64,000 nucleotides of DNA from Blattamonas nauphoetae. Lineage: Eukaryota > Preaxostyla > Oxymonadida. The stretch spans positions 310,001 through 374,000 of the forward strand of contig JARBJD010000012.1 of assembly GCA_033064195.1 (NCBI GenBank), read 5' to 3'. Positions 45,941 through 56,601 of this stretch are shown here, in pieces; position 1 is the stretch's first letter, and each line of letters opens with the position of its first letter. The notes beneath the pieces were generated by a model. It was given only the letters and a program-made list of their open reading frames with translations. It made no database searches and was not told the origin of the DNA. Made by a program: the position numbers and the translations under genes.

Positions 45941-48900
45941 ATGTCGTTTCGTATTCAATCAACACTCACAGAAGGACGATTTATTCGGGCAAATACTGAC
46001 ATACCGGCTGGAACACATCTTGTCATCTCAAAACCTGTTGTTTCTGTCATCTACGCAAAGCACGCCACTAAATTTTGCCACTATTGCTTTGAATCACTTC
46101 CTCTTGATGCTGATGTTGTGTGTGAGGCATGTGGATTTGTTCGATATTGTTCTGAGACATGTAAACAATTAGACGAACCTGCCCATCATCCTCTGGAATG
46201 TGAAGCTCTTCTTGACTTTCCGTTTCTACAAGATGTTGCTGATTATCGATGTTTATTGAAAGTTTTTGGTCTTATTCGGATGGAACAAGAGCGAAATGTC
46301 TGCTTTTCTCGATGACCATTATTTTCGTCTTTTCTCTCTAAACAGATCGTAAAGGATCCTCTTATCCCATTATTGGGGTCACCTTGTGATGATACGACTG
46401 GAATTTTAACAGAGAATCAACCGACAATCGTTGATCTCCTAGCTCTAGTCTCAGACAATGATTCTATCTCTCAAGTCCCAAAAGACAAACTTGACTACAC
46501 TCGATCTTTCTGTGACTATCTTATTACATCGTTTTGTATTTATAATAGACACCCTATTCCGGATGGATTCTGTACTCAAGCGAAGCATGGGACACGACTT
46601 CATACTGACGATATTGTGAAACTATGGATTCACTTGGACACATTGATTCAACGAAATGCATTTACCATCCGTCCAGATAAAGGATTTTGTTTGAATCCGA
46701 CTGCATCTTTGTTCAATCATAGCTGTTGCCCAAACTCATTCTTTGCCTCATCTCCAAGCAATTGTGTTCTTAAGCAACCTGATTTCTCCTGTATTTCTCG
46801 ATACCTTCTCTCCACAGCAAACTATGGAACTTTTGTATCAATTGATACTAATAGCAAAGACATTCAAGCGATCACAAATTCTATTCAGACACAGTTCGAT
46901 CCAATTATCGAAAGAACCCACAAGCCTCCAAATATCCATGTAATCACGATGCGAGATATTAAAAAAGACGAAGAAATCCACATAAGCTACATTAGTCTCT
47001 CACAAAGCCCGTATCAACGTCGCCGGCTTCTTCAAATTGGATATCGATTTCTGTGCATCTGTGATCGCTGCAGACGCTGGGATGAGGAAGAAGAGATCAG
47101 TGACCGGATGTACGGAGTGTTCATTGAAGACAGATTGAGGAAGGAGGCCATCAAGATTCTCCAGACTTCTCAACAGGATATCGGAACAATTCACCCACAC
47201 TTTGTCTCTCTTCCTTCTCTTATCTCGAAAAACAACCACACCCCAACTGATTCACACCTTCTCTCCCATCTCACCGAGCAGAAATTGGTTCAGCTTCGCT
47301 GTCCAACTTGTGGCAGCTGTCTCGCCGAGCGAGACGAATCGACTGATCCGAACCATCCGCAGATTGTGTATGTCTGCTCATCGCCCGAGTCGGTGACGTT
47401 TGTGGAGGAAGGAAGGGCGGAAGGGGATCATCTGATCGACGATCTTTTCTTGTTTCTTCCGTCCCAACCGATTTATCATCGCTCGCTCTTCCGAAATGGA
47501 CACGCTTGGCTCTCCACATCGCCGTCAGATCTCCATCCTGACATCAAATTGGAGATTGAGAGGACAGAGAATCAAACACCAAAGGAGCAGGAGAAGCAGC
47601 CAGAAGCGGAGATGTTGGGAGAGGATGCGCACGACACGGGTAAAGGGAAAGTCGAGTCGATTGGGAATGAGGAAGATGTTGAGCTGGAAAGTGTGGAGAG
47701 CCAGGAGCCGGTTGAAGTGAAACTTGAGCCTGTCGACGCAAACAGTTCAACACAAACTCACAAAAAGAAGAAAAAGAAGAAGAAGAAGAAGAAAGGATCA
47801 CGCTCAGAAGAACAGGCCGACTCTCAGCCTCCAACTCCTGACGCAGTCCCCGACACCCCACTTCCGATCTCGCCGTTCTCCTTCATCGTCTCGCACATCG
47901 CCAAGCAGCATTCCGAGCTGACCATCATAGATGCGTCAGCCGATCAGTTTGGATCAGTTCGATTCGACCAATTGTTGGAGGCAGCAGTGCAGGCAACAGA
48001 GAAGGTGCAGATGTGGGCAGGCGAGGGACACGAGACAATGATTCAGGCCTCTTTTGTGATCAGCCACTTGCTTCAGTTGTGTGCTGAGGAGAGGACGACT
48101 TTCAACGACGCTCAAAACAGAGAAGCAGAGAAAGAGCACGACGAAGAAGCGATGGAGAAGGACGAAGACCAACCACTCGCAGACGATGACCAGCCCATCG
48201 ATGACGATGACCAGCCCATCGATGACGATGACCAGCCCATCGATGACGATGACCAGCCCATCGATGACGATGACCAGCCCATCGATGACGATGACCAGCC
48301 ACTCGCAGACGATCAACCAGAGCAGACGGACATGCAGGCCACTGAAGAGACAACAAATGAAGAACCGACCGCAGATTGGCTGCACACCCTTCCGACCGTC
48401 TCTCGCTTCACAAACATGCCTCTTCTGGTCGAGCTGTCACTCCACCTCAAGAGCCTCTCCCATTCTCTCCGCCACTCGTCTCTGTATTATCCAGCCACTC
48501 ACCCTGCAGTTCCTTCACGTCTCCGAGATTTTGGGAAATGCCAGTTCAACGTTGGGTGCCAGCTTTTGGAGATGAAGCGCCAGTGGGAGCAGAGGAGGAG
48601 TGAGGGGAGGGATGAGGAGACTGACGGGGAGCAGTTTAGCTACGATTCGCTGCTGGAGAAGATTCTGCACTCATCTTCTCTCACTCCCAACGAGCAGATC
48701 ATGTGTCATTATCTCCTTGATTCGTTGTTCTCTCCACCCACTTTTCTCTCTTCTCCTCTTTTCGTCCTCACTGATCCGTCCACTCTTCTCCTCTCGTCTC
48801 TTCGTCACACGCTCACCGCTTTCTCTCTCCTCTCCTCGTCAATCGGCTTTTCTCATCATACTTGCGACGGTGTAGCTCGGTTTCTTTGTGATACTCAGCT

Positions 48901-48958
48901 TCCAATCATACGGCAACTGCTCACCCTGGCAGAGCAGCCCGAACAATCTCATTTTTGA
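45941..48958 (+). CDS. SET/MYND (SMYD-like) lysine methyltransferase
   Basis: Exons 45941-46297 and 46346-48958 (989 residues). The SET domain is split by a MYND zinc finger (residues about 46-88: FCHYCFESL...CEACGFVRYCSETCKQLDEP AHHPLEC). The SAM-binding motif LFNHSCCPNS is near residue 240, and GYRFLCICDRC is the post-SET zinc site. SMYD proteins methylate histones and cytosolic proteins. The C-terminal half is very unusual: a poly-Lys run, acid blocks and a five-copy 7-residue repeat, then a helical tail. The substrate cannot be inferred. Confidence 0.85.
48188..48292 (+). repeat. 21-bp perfect coding minisatellite in the SMYD-like gene
   Basis: Five identical tandem copies of a 21-bp unit encode DQPIDDD repeats, with a degenerate partial copy on each side. 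Perfect identity, even at third codon positions, implies very recent expansion or homogenisation. Confidence 0.95.
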
Positions 48959-49009
48959 GCAATTCAGAATTTTAGAAAGGGACCGAATTTTGTGAAACGA
49001 AGAAAGTTA

Positions 49010-49813
49010 TCATGGGTGAGGTGGTTTCAGACGAACAATTTTGACGAGGTAAAGGAGTTCGAGTTGAGAAGAGCGTTTGAGGACGACTGTGAGCTTGAAT
49101 CCTCTCGCTTTCAATTTTTGTGTGATCGTTTTTGGTTTATTGGCCTGGAGGAGAATGACATAAGCAACTCCATTCTCTGACAAATACATCTGAAAGGTTA
49201 AAAACAAATATGGCATGCATCCAAATCATTTAAGACGCGATTCGTGACTTCCATCCCATCTCTGGGTGACTGACGAAGATAACGAAACACACACCTCCCA
49301 CCTGCCCATGAGGACGCAATACCCTCTGTTCCCCCCAGAAATGGTTGTGAATTCATCAATTCGACTTCGTCTGTTGGGACGTATGGAGGGTTGAACAATA
49401 TGACATCAATTGACCGATAGAGTCGAGGAAGAAATGGAGTTAGCAAATCACAACAGATTGTATCAACGCAAACCTAGGCAAAAAAGCGATATAATTGTGA
49501 GTTAACATCGAGATAAAAGAATATGATGCGATGAAACTTTGTTGATTTTACTCGTGGATTTTGTCGTTAATAGGCATTCATCATTAATATCTGTTGCAAA
49601 ACAGAAACAACTTTGTGGCGCAATATGTTTGGCAAAGAATGACACGATAAGTCCACTTCCACATCCAATTTCACATGCGAAGAGTGGATTCAAGGTTTGA
49701 ATGTGATTCCGTTCCTTTTCGAGGGCATCCATGAACAAAAACGTGTCTTCTGAAGGTGGATAGACAGATTCAGGGAGAGGACGAACATATTCAGGGATTG
49801 GGCATCGTGTCAT
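49010..49813 (-). CDS. N6AMT1: HEMK2/N6AMT1-type (Mtq2) glutamine methyltransferase
   Basis: Minus-strand exons 49538-49813, 49295-49473, 49219-49261, 49010-49189 (225 residues; human 214). VYPPSEDTFLFMDALE, the SAM site CEIGCGSGLIVSFF, FATDINDECL, and the catalytic VILFNPPYVPT, then SSWAGGRDGMEVTNR. With TRM112 it methylates the GGQ Gln of eRF1, affecting translation termination. The last intron (49190-49218, 29 nt) begins GC, not GT. That border gives the exact family spacing between NR and LSENG. The first ATG giving the family N-terminus was chosen. Confidence 0.9.
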
Positions 49814-49983
49814 TGACAATCGAAATGGGTCGATCACGTTCAAATCTGAAACTCTCTTCCTTCACCTCTCCTCTTGTCTTTCCAATGCTCGCCCTCCTTT
49901 TTTATTGTCCTTCGGCATGATATGACTTGACCCCACCTTCCAGAAACATCCTAGTGTAGAATGAACGTCGATCCGAATGATTT

Positions 49984-49991
49984 GTGTTAAC
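49984..49991. repeat. 8-bp target-site duplication, left (outer element)
   Basis: GTGTTAAC here is repeated exactly at 51853-51860, flanking the outer transposon. It fits the hAT target pattern nTnnnnAn. Confidence 0.75.
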
Positions 49992-51852
49992 TTAACAGGG
50001 TTGTCGGAATGACTTAGATCCAAGTCATTCGACTTACTTTTCACTTTTTTTCCGTGACTTAAGACTAAGTCAAATTTCATCGAAAGTAAGTCATTTGTCA
50101 CTTTTCACTCAATTGTATGGGTGTGATCTTGAAATGAATCTCAAACGTTCGCCGTTAGGACTTCCTCTCGAACAAAAAACAGATTCTCAACGAGGTGAAT
50201 CAACTATCCACAGTACAGCCTCACAAACAACTTCAGCAATCCAAGATGAAGAGTACCCACCGTCCAAACAGGACTGCCGTGTCTATTGGGATACATTCAA
50301 ATTGACGAAAATGACTCACAAAGTTGTGAGGGATTGACTAGAAGTGTCAGAAAGTGCTCTTTAGTCTTCATCACAAAAATATGGTGATCTGCGACGTCTC
50401 TTTCTTTCAATCACTTCTAGAACTGTCAGGTATGGAAGTGTTTCCTTTTTCGACTTTATATCCTGTTCTTTACATCATATCTCTCGGTGATTCCATCACG
50501 TTGGTCAGCAACCTTCCGATGGATCGACAAAACAATCCAACAATTTTTATCCTGGCGGATTCTCTCATGACTAATCAAATTCCCAAATCGCCGACTCTCG
50601 TCTGTGGAGTGCTCATCTCGGATGGAAAACCCCTTTTTCTGACTATATCACGGCTATTTTCTGAATGGTCGCTGTGGCTTGTGTCCAGGGGTTTTGGAAC
50701 CGGAGGAATTTATGGGTAATACACTGTTGGTGGAGGCAGAGAAAGTTCACTTTTCGCCACTCTGACGCTCTGGGTGATTCTTTTTTGAAAATAAAAAAAA
50801 CACCAAAAGAGAATACGGAGAAATGGCGAGAAAATCACGGAGAAGGTTGAAAACCTCTTATTGAGCAAATGCGGAGCTGATCGTTTTTGCTCATTTTCTT
50901 CATTTTTTAAAGTGTGAACTGGAAAAACAACCATCAGATTCAATATTCAACTCTCCACCTCTACCATTGTTTTTCCTCCATTTCCATAAACTTTCTCCGT
51001 TGTCAATGAAATCCTCAGCGATCAACACTCTCGAACGAGTGTTTGTTGAGCAGGGACACAGAAGTGATATTCGACTTTGGCAGCCGAACTGAAGTTTTCT
51101 GGAAGACATTGAAACAGAAATTTGGATTTTTACTTGGAATATCATCGATAGCCATCTCGGAATGTCGTCATCTCAATCAGATGGTCGGATCTAGTCATGG
51201 AAAAGGACAAAATCACCAAATATCCCATTTTGAAACATATACTCGTTCTTGATTCTATTTCTTCCGTCAAAATAGGACCTATTACATCTGTCTGCACTTT
51301 GAAAAAAACTGGCAATAATTCTATCTCCAAGCACATTACCGGCAGAAAATCTCCACTGTTTGATGAAAAATCGCCACATTTTCCGAATAGTCCGATGTGA
51401 ATACAATCTACAGCAATCTGGGTGACATTTGCACTGGAAGCTAAAACGGACTCCAAAACTAGACAATTGAGTAATCACTATTTTCTCTTCACTTTTACGG
51501 TTTTTTGCTTCTTTCCATTTCAAAATGAGATATCTCGTTTACCATATTAATTTATTTAAGGCTGGCCTCCGGTTCCAAAACCCCTGCTTGTGTCACGTTT
51601 TGTTCTGCTTTGTCCGCACTTCTCTCTGCTCCATGTCTCTATTTTCGTTTGTAATGATGTGTCTCTACCAAAAGATTGTGTGAAAGAGTTGTTCATACTT
51701 GATATTCATGACTTCATCCGTGATCCTCGATTTTTCTCTCAGAAATTCACTTATGGAAGACGGTGACTTAGAACGAAGTCATTTCCAGCCGTGACTTCGA
51801 TCTAAGTCATTTTCTCGTGACTTAAGTCAAATCAAAGGGCCCGACAACACTG
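49992..51852. mobile_element. outer hAT-like DNA transposon (non-autonomous or decayed)
   Basis: Short inverted ends CAGGGTTGTCGG (49996-50007) and CCGACAACACTG (51841-51852) differ by one base and lie inside a perfect 8-bp duplication; four extra bases TTAA precede the left end. Both subterminal regions (about 50000-50110 and 51760-51830) are packed with TGACTTA/TAAGTCA motifs in both orientations, typical of transposase-binding sites. A frame at 50095-50337 holds a faint BED-finger-like piece (CRVYWDTFKLTK). No intact transposase is seen. It is interrupted by a second element at 50686-51586. It lies between N6AMT1 and the flavodoxin gene. Confidence 0.75.
50686..51586. mobile_element. inner hAT-like MITE nested in the outer element
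   Basis: Perfect 21-bp terminal inverted repeats at 50686-50706 and 51566-51586 begin CAGGGG, as in many hAT elements. They are flanked by perfect 8-bp duplications CTTGTGTC at 50678-50685 and 51587-51594. The 901-bp body is AT-rich with short frames only and no recognisable transposase, so it is probably non-autonomous. Intact ends and duplication indicate a younger insertion than the outer element. Confidence 0.88.
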
Positions 51853-51860
51853 GTGTTAAC
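51853..51860. repeat. 8-bp target-site duplication, right (outer element)
   Basis: GTGTTAAC, identical to 49984-49991, directly follows the right inverted end. Confidence 0.75.
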
Positions 51861-51934
51861 AGAAATATAAATAATGGCCATGGGGGGATCAAAAAAAGTT
51901 GCTTCCAGCAGGGTAAGGCGTTCCCTGTATCGTC

Positions 51935-52918
51935 TTATATCATTCTCCAGATCACAAAACCGACGAACACTACACTTGCTAGAATGAATGGACGTGTCCA
52001 TCCATAAGAATCCATAGACCGAACAATCACCTGTCCTGAATGCTGTGGAGGATTGACTTTTAAGTTATCCTTTTTCATGTTCCAGTGGTATTGCTCTCTC
52101 TTTTCTGATTTCACTTTCGGAAATTCAATCGCACGAGCAGGGCAGTAATTGAAACAGCGCCCGCATCCAAAGCAATCATCCATCTCCCATTTTGGGATCT
52201 TCACCGGATCGCCTGGCTCTGGCTGGGAGAGCGCATTGTACGGGCAGACACTCACGCATTTGAAGCAAGATATGCAAAGATCAGCGTTGATAGAAATTGG
52301 ACCCAAATTGTGGTTGGGTTTCTGATTTGTTGAGAGCCATGTGGTTGGTTTGAGGGGATGCATTGATGGGAGAGAAGCCCCATTCAGCCTGGCAGTCAAT
52401 GATTTCGCAAAATCGGCAACTTTCTTCAATTCGGACTCTCTCACAGCATCCACCGTTCCACGTGGTGCTTGCGATGGAACACCGTTTTCGGGTCCACGGA
52501 AACTCACAGATCCGAGAAATTGTGCTGTCGGATTTTTGTTGTGCAGAATTGTAGCAAGGTGACTGCTAATGATCCCCGGAATATTACCATAGCTACTAAA
52601 TGAGAAATAGAACTTCATGGTTACAAATTTTTCCGAAGGACTGTTCTCTTCGGAGAGAAGACGAGGAGCAAGTGATGGGAGAGACCCCATTGCATGGTAT
52701 GCTCCAAGCCCAACAATATCCGATTCTATAAGGGAATCATGGTACTTAGAAAGCAGTGATGGATCAGAACAATCTCTAGATTGCAACATTTGTTTGATTA
52801 TTGCGAGGCCATCGTGGAGAAATACCAAATGTCCATTGTCTTCAAGTTCCTTCTTAATTGTCAAAGCAACTGATTTTGTATTTCCGGTGTTTGAAAAGTA
52901 TAAAATTGTCGCTTTCAT
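51935..52918 (-). CDS. membrane-anchored flavodoxin / 2[4Fe-4S] ferredoxin fusion (EFR1-like)
   Basis: A single intronless frame of 327 residues. The N-terminal flavodoxin-like domain has the FMN phosphate loop YFSNTGNTKSVA. It is followed by two [4Fe-4S] sites near residues 215-260 (CISCFKCVSVCP and CFGCGRCFNYCP). A single helix at the C-terminus (RPFILASVVFVGFVIWRMI) would anchor it to a membrane facing the cytosol. EFR1-type fusions are best known from anaerobic bacteria. It probably moves electrons between low-potential carriers; partners are unknown. Lack of introns and the bacterial domain order suggest lateral transfer, but this needs phylogeny. Confidence 0.85.
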   Translation of the reverse strand: MKATILYFSNTGNTKSVALTIKKELEDNGHLVFLHDGLAIIKQMLQSRDCSDPSLLSKYHDSLIESDIVGLGAYHAMGSLPSLAPRLLSEENSPSEKFVTMKFYFSFSSYGNIPGIISSHLATILHNKNPTAQFLGSVSFRGPENGVPSQAPRGTVDAVRESELKKVADFAKSLTARLNGASLPSMHPLKPTTWLSTNQKPNHNLGPISINADLCISCFKCVSVCPYNALSQPEPGDPVKIPKWEMDDCFGCGRCFNYCPARAIEFPKVKSEKREQYHWNMKKDNLKVNPPQHSGQVIVRSMDSYGWTRPFILASVVFVGFVIWRMI

Positions 52919-53087
52919 CAGGAGCGAGATAAGATCTGGCCCGTTCGATGATTCATTACTCAGACACAGAAGATCATCCTGGTCAGTTCTATATTCAATA
53001 AAATGAATAAAGTAAAAATAAGAATTTTAAAGAAAGACACTGAAATGCATTGAAATAAGAGATGAGTGAAATGAAGAATCAAGAAGT

Positions 53088-55009
53088 TCACCGATATGGT
53101 GTGTAGAGTTGTGCTGACACAGTCATCGTCCCAATGATATCATTTGATGAATCATGAGTAATCTGTGAGTCGCTTTCTTCTTCGTCGGACTCCTTCGGTT
53201 GTAAGATGGAATACAAAGTGACCTGCGACTCAAACCGATCATTGTTTCCCACAAGCTCGTTAATTTGAAGTTCGCTACAGACACATAAGAGAAAAAGGAA
53301 GGAACACACCCCTCGCCCACAACCTGCGGATATCCGTCGGTGAGGGAGTACAGCTCGAAATACAGCGGGAAACTCTCGAGAGCATTCGATGCAACAGACC
53401 ACTGCGGGATTTGGTACTTGATGACCGTGTTGTATTCAGGGGAGTAGCCTGTCTCTGTTCTTCCCTTTTCAGAGTCAAACAGGAAGAAGTCTGTGAGGAC
53501 GAACGTGACGGGGAGTTGCGAGAAGAAGGCGGTGTTGAGTTCGCATGATTGGAGAGTGATCGAGAGCATATTTTCGTCTGAGAAGAGAGACAAAGTGGTC
53601 ATCCTGTGAAAGAACGTGATTGATACCTGAGCGAAGTCCATGGTCGTCTTCTTGGGGATGATCTTCGAACATGCAGTGATCGAGAATTCGGCTCTTCAAA
53701 AGTTGTGATTCTTTGACCGTAGTAGCGTTTTCATCTTCAAGTTGTTGTATTTTTGTCAGGATTTTGTTTTTTTCGATCTCTTCTCGAAGAAGACGAGCGT
53801 TTCGTTCTTTTTTCTTTGGATCGGGAAGTGTTCCGTCTTTTCCCATTTCTTTCCATTTCTGGAAGACAATAATTGCTTTGTCAATCGTTCTTGTTGGGAT
53901 TCCTTCAACCAAATTCTGAAATCTGGAGAGTGAGTCGAGTTCGGCCTGTTTTTTCTGTAATGCTGCTTGTTGTCCCTCGTTTTCCTCTAAAGTACAATGT
54001 CATGAAGAAAAAGTTGAATAATAGAACCATTGACAGATTGTAAGAGGTCCTTGTACTTTTCAAGTTTCTTTTCTGATGTATTGACTGTCCGTCGAAGCTT
54101 AGCTTCTTCAGCTTGGAGCTATTTGAAAATAAGACAAAGGAAGAAGGAATAGGAAGGTTGATAATCAGTACATTTGCTAATTCTCCCATATCTGGGGATC
54201 GGGAAGAGAAATCATCAGGTTGATCTCCCCTTGTGTTTTCCAATGAACTCAGGAGCTGTTTAACTTTTTCAGCTGTTTCTTTACGATCTCGCAACGTGTC
54301 TTGCGCATTTTTGAATTTTCCTTCTTTCTGAAGATGATGAGAATAGAAGAGAGCTTACATTCTGTACTTGCCGTTTTAAACGATTGAGTTCCTGTTCCAA
54401 TTCTTGCTTCTCATGATTTTGTTTCTTTTGTTCTTCTGTTTTTCTATGCATAGCAGCATGAAGCCCGTCAATGGACTTTTTGATTTCCATTGCTTCGTTC
54501 ATCTTCTTATCCAAGTCTTGTTCAAACTTTATTGATAAAATGAACAGAAAAAGGATCATACTGCCTGAATATCTCGTTGTGCTTGTTCATTAATTTGAGC
54601 CTGGTAAATAAAGCGACACGAAGAATTCAAACTTGGGTTCCACTAATCATTTGTTGTCTTTCCTGGAGCTGTTGAGCATACATACTGAGCTGAAGTTCAT
54701 TGTCTACATGTGCTGCCTGCTCCATTTGATTAATTGTATTGCCTATTTGGGCGAGTTGGTCGAATGGGAGCTGAGCTGGAGGTGATTGTGATTTTCGTGC
54801 TCGTCGCATCAGGTTCTGTTGGCGAACGTACTCATCCATTGTGGCATCTCCATATGCATATGGATCCTGCAGTGCATATCGAATGGGACCTAAAGCAAAT
54901 GTTCGAATGGAGAATGGAAGATTAACACACTTCCTTGTTGATGATGAGTATTTGAAGTTGAACCCATGTCTCGGGATGAACGCCCTCTGTGAGGATAAGG
55001 TCCCGACAT
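53088..55009 (-). CDS. RPGRIP1L-like coiled-coil plus C2 protein
   Basis: Minus-strand exons 54931-55009, 54633-54889, 54562-54600, 54359-54526, 54172-54327, 54028-54118, 53627-53986, 53310-53577, 53088-53274 (534 residues). A disordered start leads into about 300 residues of coiled coil, then a C2 domain (DENMLSITLQSCELNTAFFS, PVTFVLTDFFLFDSEKGRTE, YSPEYNTVIKYQI) like the RPGRIP1/RPGRIP1L C2. Those proteins assemble the ciliary transition zone. It is about half the usual length and lacks the C-terminal RPGR-interacting domain. Another coiled-coil/C2 cilia protein is possible. Confidence 0.65.
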
Positions 55010-55087
55010 GACCAGTTGAAGATATGTCGATTGTCAGAAAATTAATCATGAGCCGATCTGAACCACTCGTTCATCTAAGTTGCTGTA

Positions 55088-56366
55088 ATGACAGATCCAG
55101 TCCAACCAGAACCTTCTTCATCATCTTTACCTCGAAAGCCACTTGTTTTAATATTCATTGGCATGGCGGGCTCTGGTAAATCAACACTTGTCGATGCGAT
55201 CAGACTCTCGCTGAAAGCGAATGGGAAAAGAGTTTATACGATCAACCTCGATCCAGCTGTCACATATCTCTCTTATCGTCCAAATATTGATATTAGAGAT
55301 ACAGTGAACTATAAGACAGTCATGTCGCAGTCTGCCATCTCTTTTCTCCCTCACATATCTTTAATCCTGCAATATTGCCCACTAAACTTACTTAGATACA
55401 CATTGGGTCCCAATGGTGCAATTTTAACATCGTTGAACTTCTTTGCCACAAAATTTGATCAAGTTTTACAAATTCTAGAAAAGAAAACGAATATGGAGTT
55501 TGTCCACTTCTGTTACTCATTCATTTAGCTATATTCTGATCGATACACCCGGACAGATTGAAATGTTTACATGGTCAGCATCTGGACAGATCCTAACTGA
55601 TGCACTCGCATCCTCATTCCCGACAGTCATTAACTACATCATTGATACTCCTCGGAGTCAAAATCCAGCTACATTTATGTCAAATATGTTGTATGCATGC
55701 AGGTATGTCCACTTATTCCTTCTATATTTTTGCCCAAGTGTCATGTACAAATCCAAGCTCCCGCTCCAGCTTCTGTTCAATAAAGTTGATATTATTCCAT
55801 CCCAATTCATTCATGATTGGATGAACGACAGTGACAAGCTTCAATCAGTCCTGGATCAAGATGATGTTTGTGTTTTTCTCTCGTTCATCCTCGTCCGACC
55901 TTCAGAGTTATATGAGCACATTAACACACTCAATGAGCCTTGTCCTGGAAGAATTCTATTCAACACTCAAGGTTTTTCGATATTTCAATCTCATACGATT
56001 CAGCATGCAAGTGTGTCAGCTCTCTCGAGGGAAGGCTTCGAACAGCTTGAAACTTTGTTTGAAGAAGGAAGAAAAGAATATGATGAGTATGAACGTTGCT
56101 TGGTGACTGTTTCCAGAGTCTTTTTCCCCTTGATGGAAGAGATGAAGCAAGAAAGACAGAAGAAGCAAGATTCTCAGCAATCAAAAGAATTTGAGAAAGT
56201 TCTTGCTGACTATCAGGCAGAGAAGGAACAACGTGAAATTGAACCGGAAAAAGAGGCTGCAGAACGACCAAGTTTCCCCCTTTTTTTAATCATCTTTCGC
56301 CTAGTTCGTTTTGTCGGAGTTCCTGTTCAACTTGGAAAGGAAGAAGAGGATGAGGATGTTTTTTGA
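55088..56366 (+). CDS. GPN1: GPN-loop GTPase 1
   Basis: Exons 55088-55329, 55396-55497, 55529-55702, 55739-55865, 55906-55971, 56004-56086, 56117-56271, 56305-56366 (336 residues). P-loop GMAGSGKST, then [20 protein letters not shown], the GPN loop [39 protein letters not shown] and [15 protein letters not shown]1 helps RNA polymerase II assembly and nuclear import. The last two introns (30 and 33 nt) keep frame when retained, so they are inferred from borders and family length. The RPGRIP1L-like gene starts 78 bp away, divergently. Confidence 0.93.
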
Positions 56367-56601
56367 GCTCTCTCTTGCATTTTTATGAACTTTCTTCTTT
56401 TTATTCTGATTTGGAGTTGACTTCCAAAACTCTTTCTTATGGATTCTTGTAATCCACTAATATACACTTCATGAAGAGAATTATCCTATTTATAAAATCA
56501 ATTTTCTGCTGATTGAATGTGTTGAAACCAGCCTCTATCATCACGAAGCCACAAGAAAAATTTGGCCAATCACCGTCCAGAATCACACGATACCATTTGA
56601 A

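Noticed and set aside
49860-49920. Upstream exon MPKDNKKGGRALERQEE for the HEMK2-type gene
   Set aside because: The only join is a 20-nt intron with the wrong phase, and the family start fits the later ATG.
49992-49995. TTAA next to the outer element as a piggyBac target site
   Set aside because: TTAA does not flank the right end directly, whereas the 8-bp GTGTTAAC duplication does.
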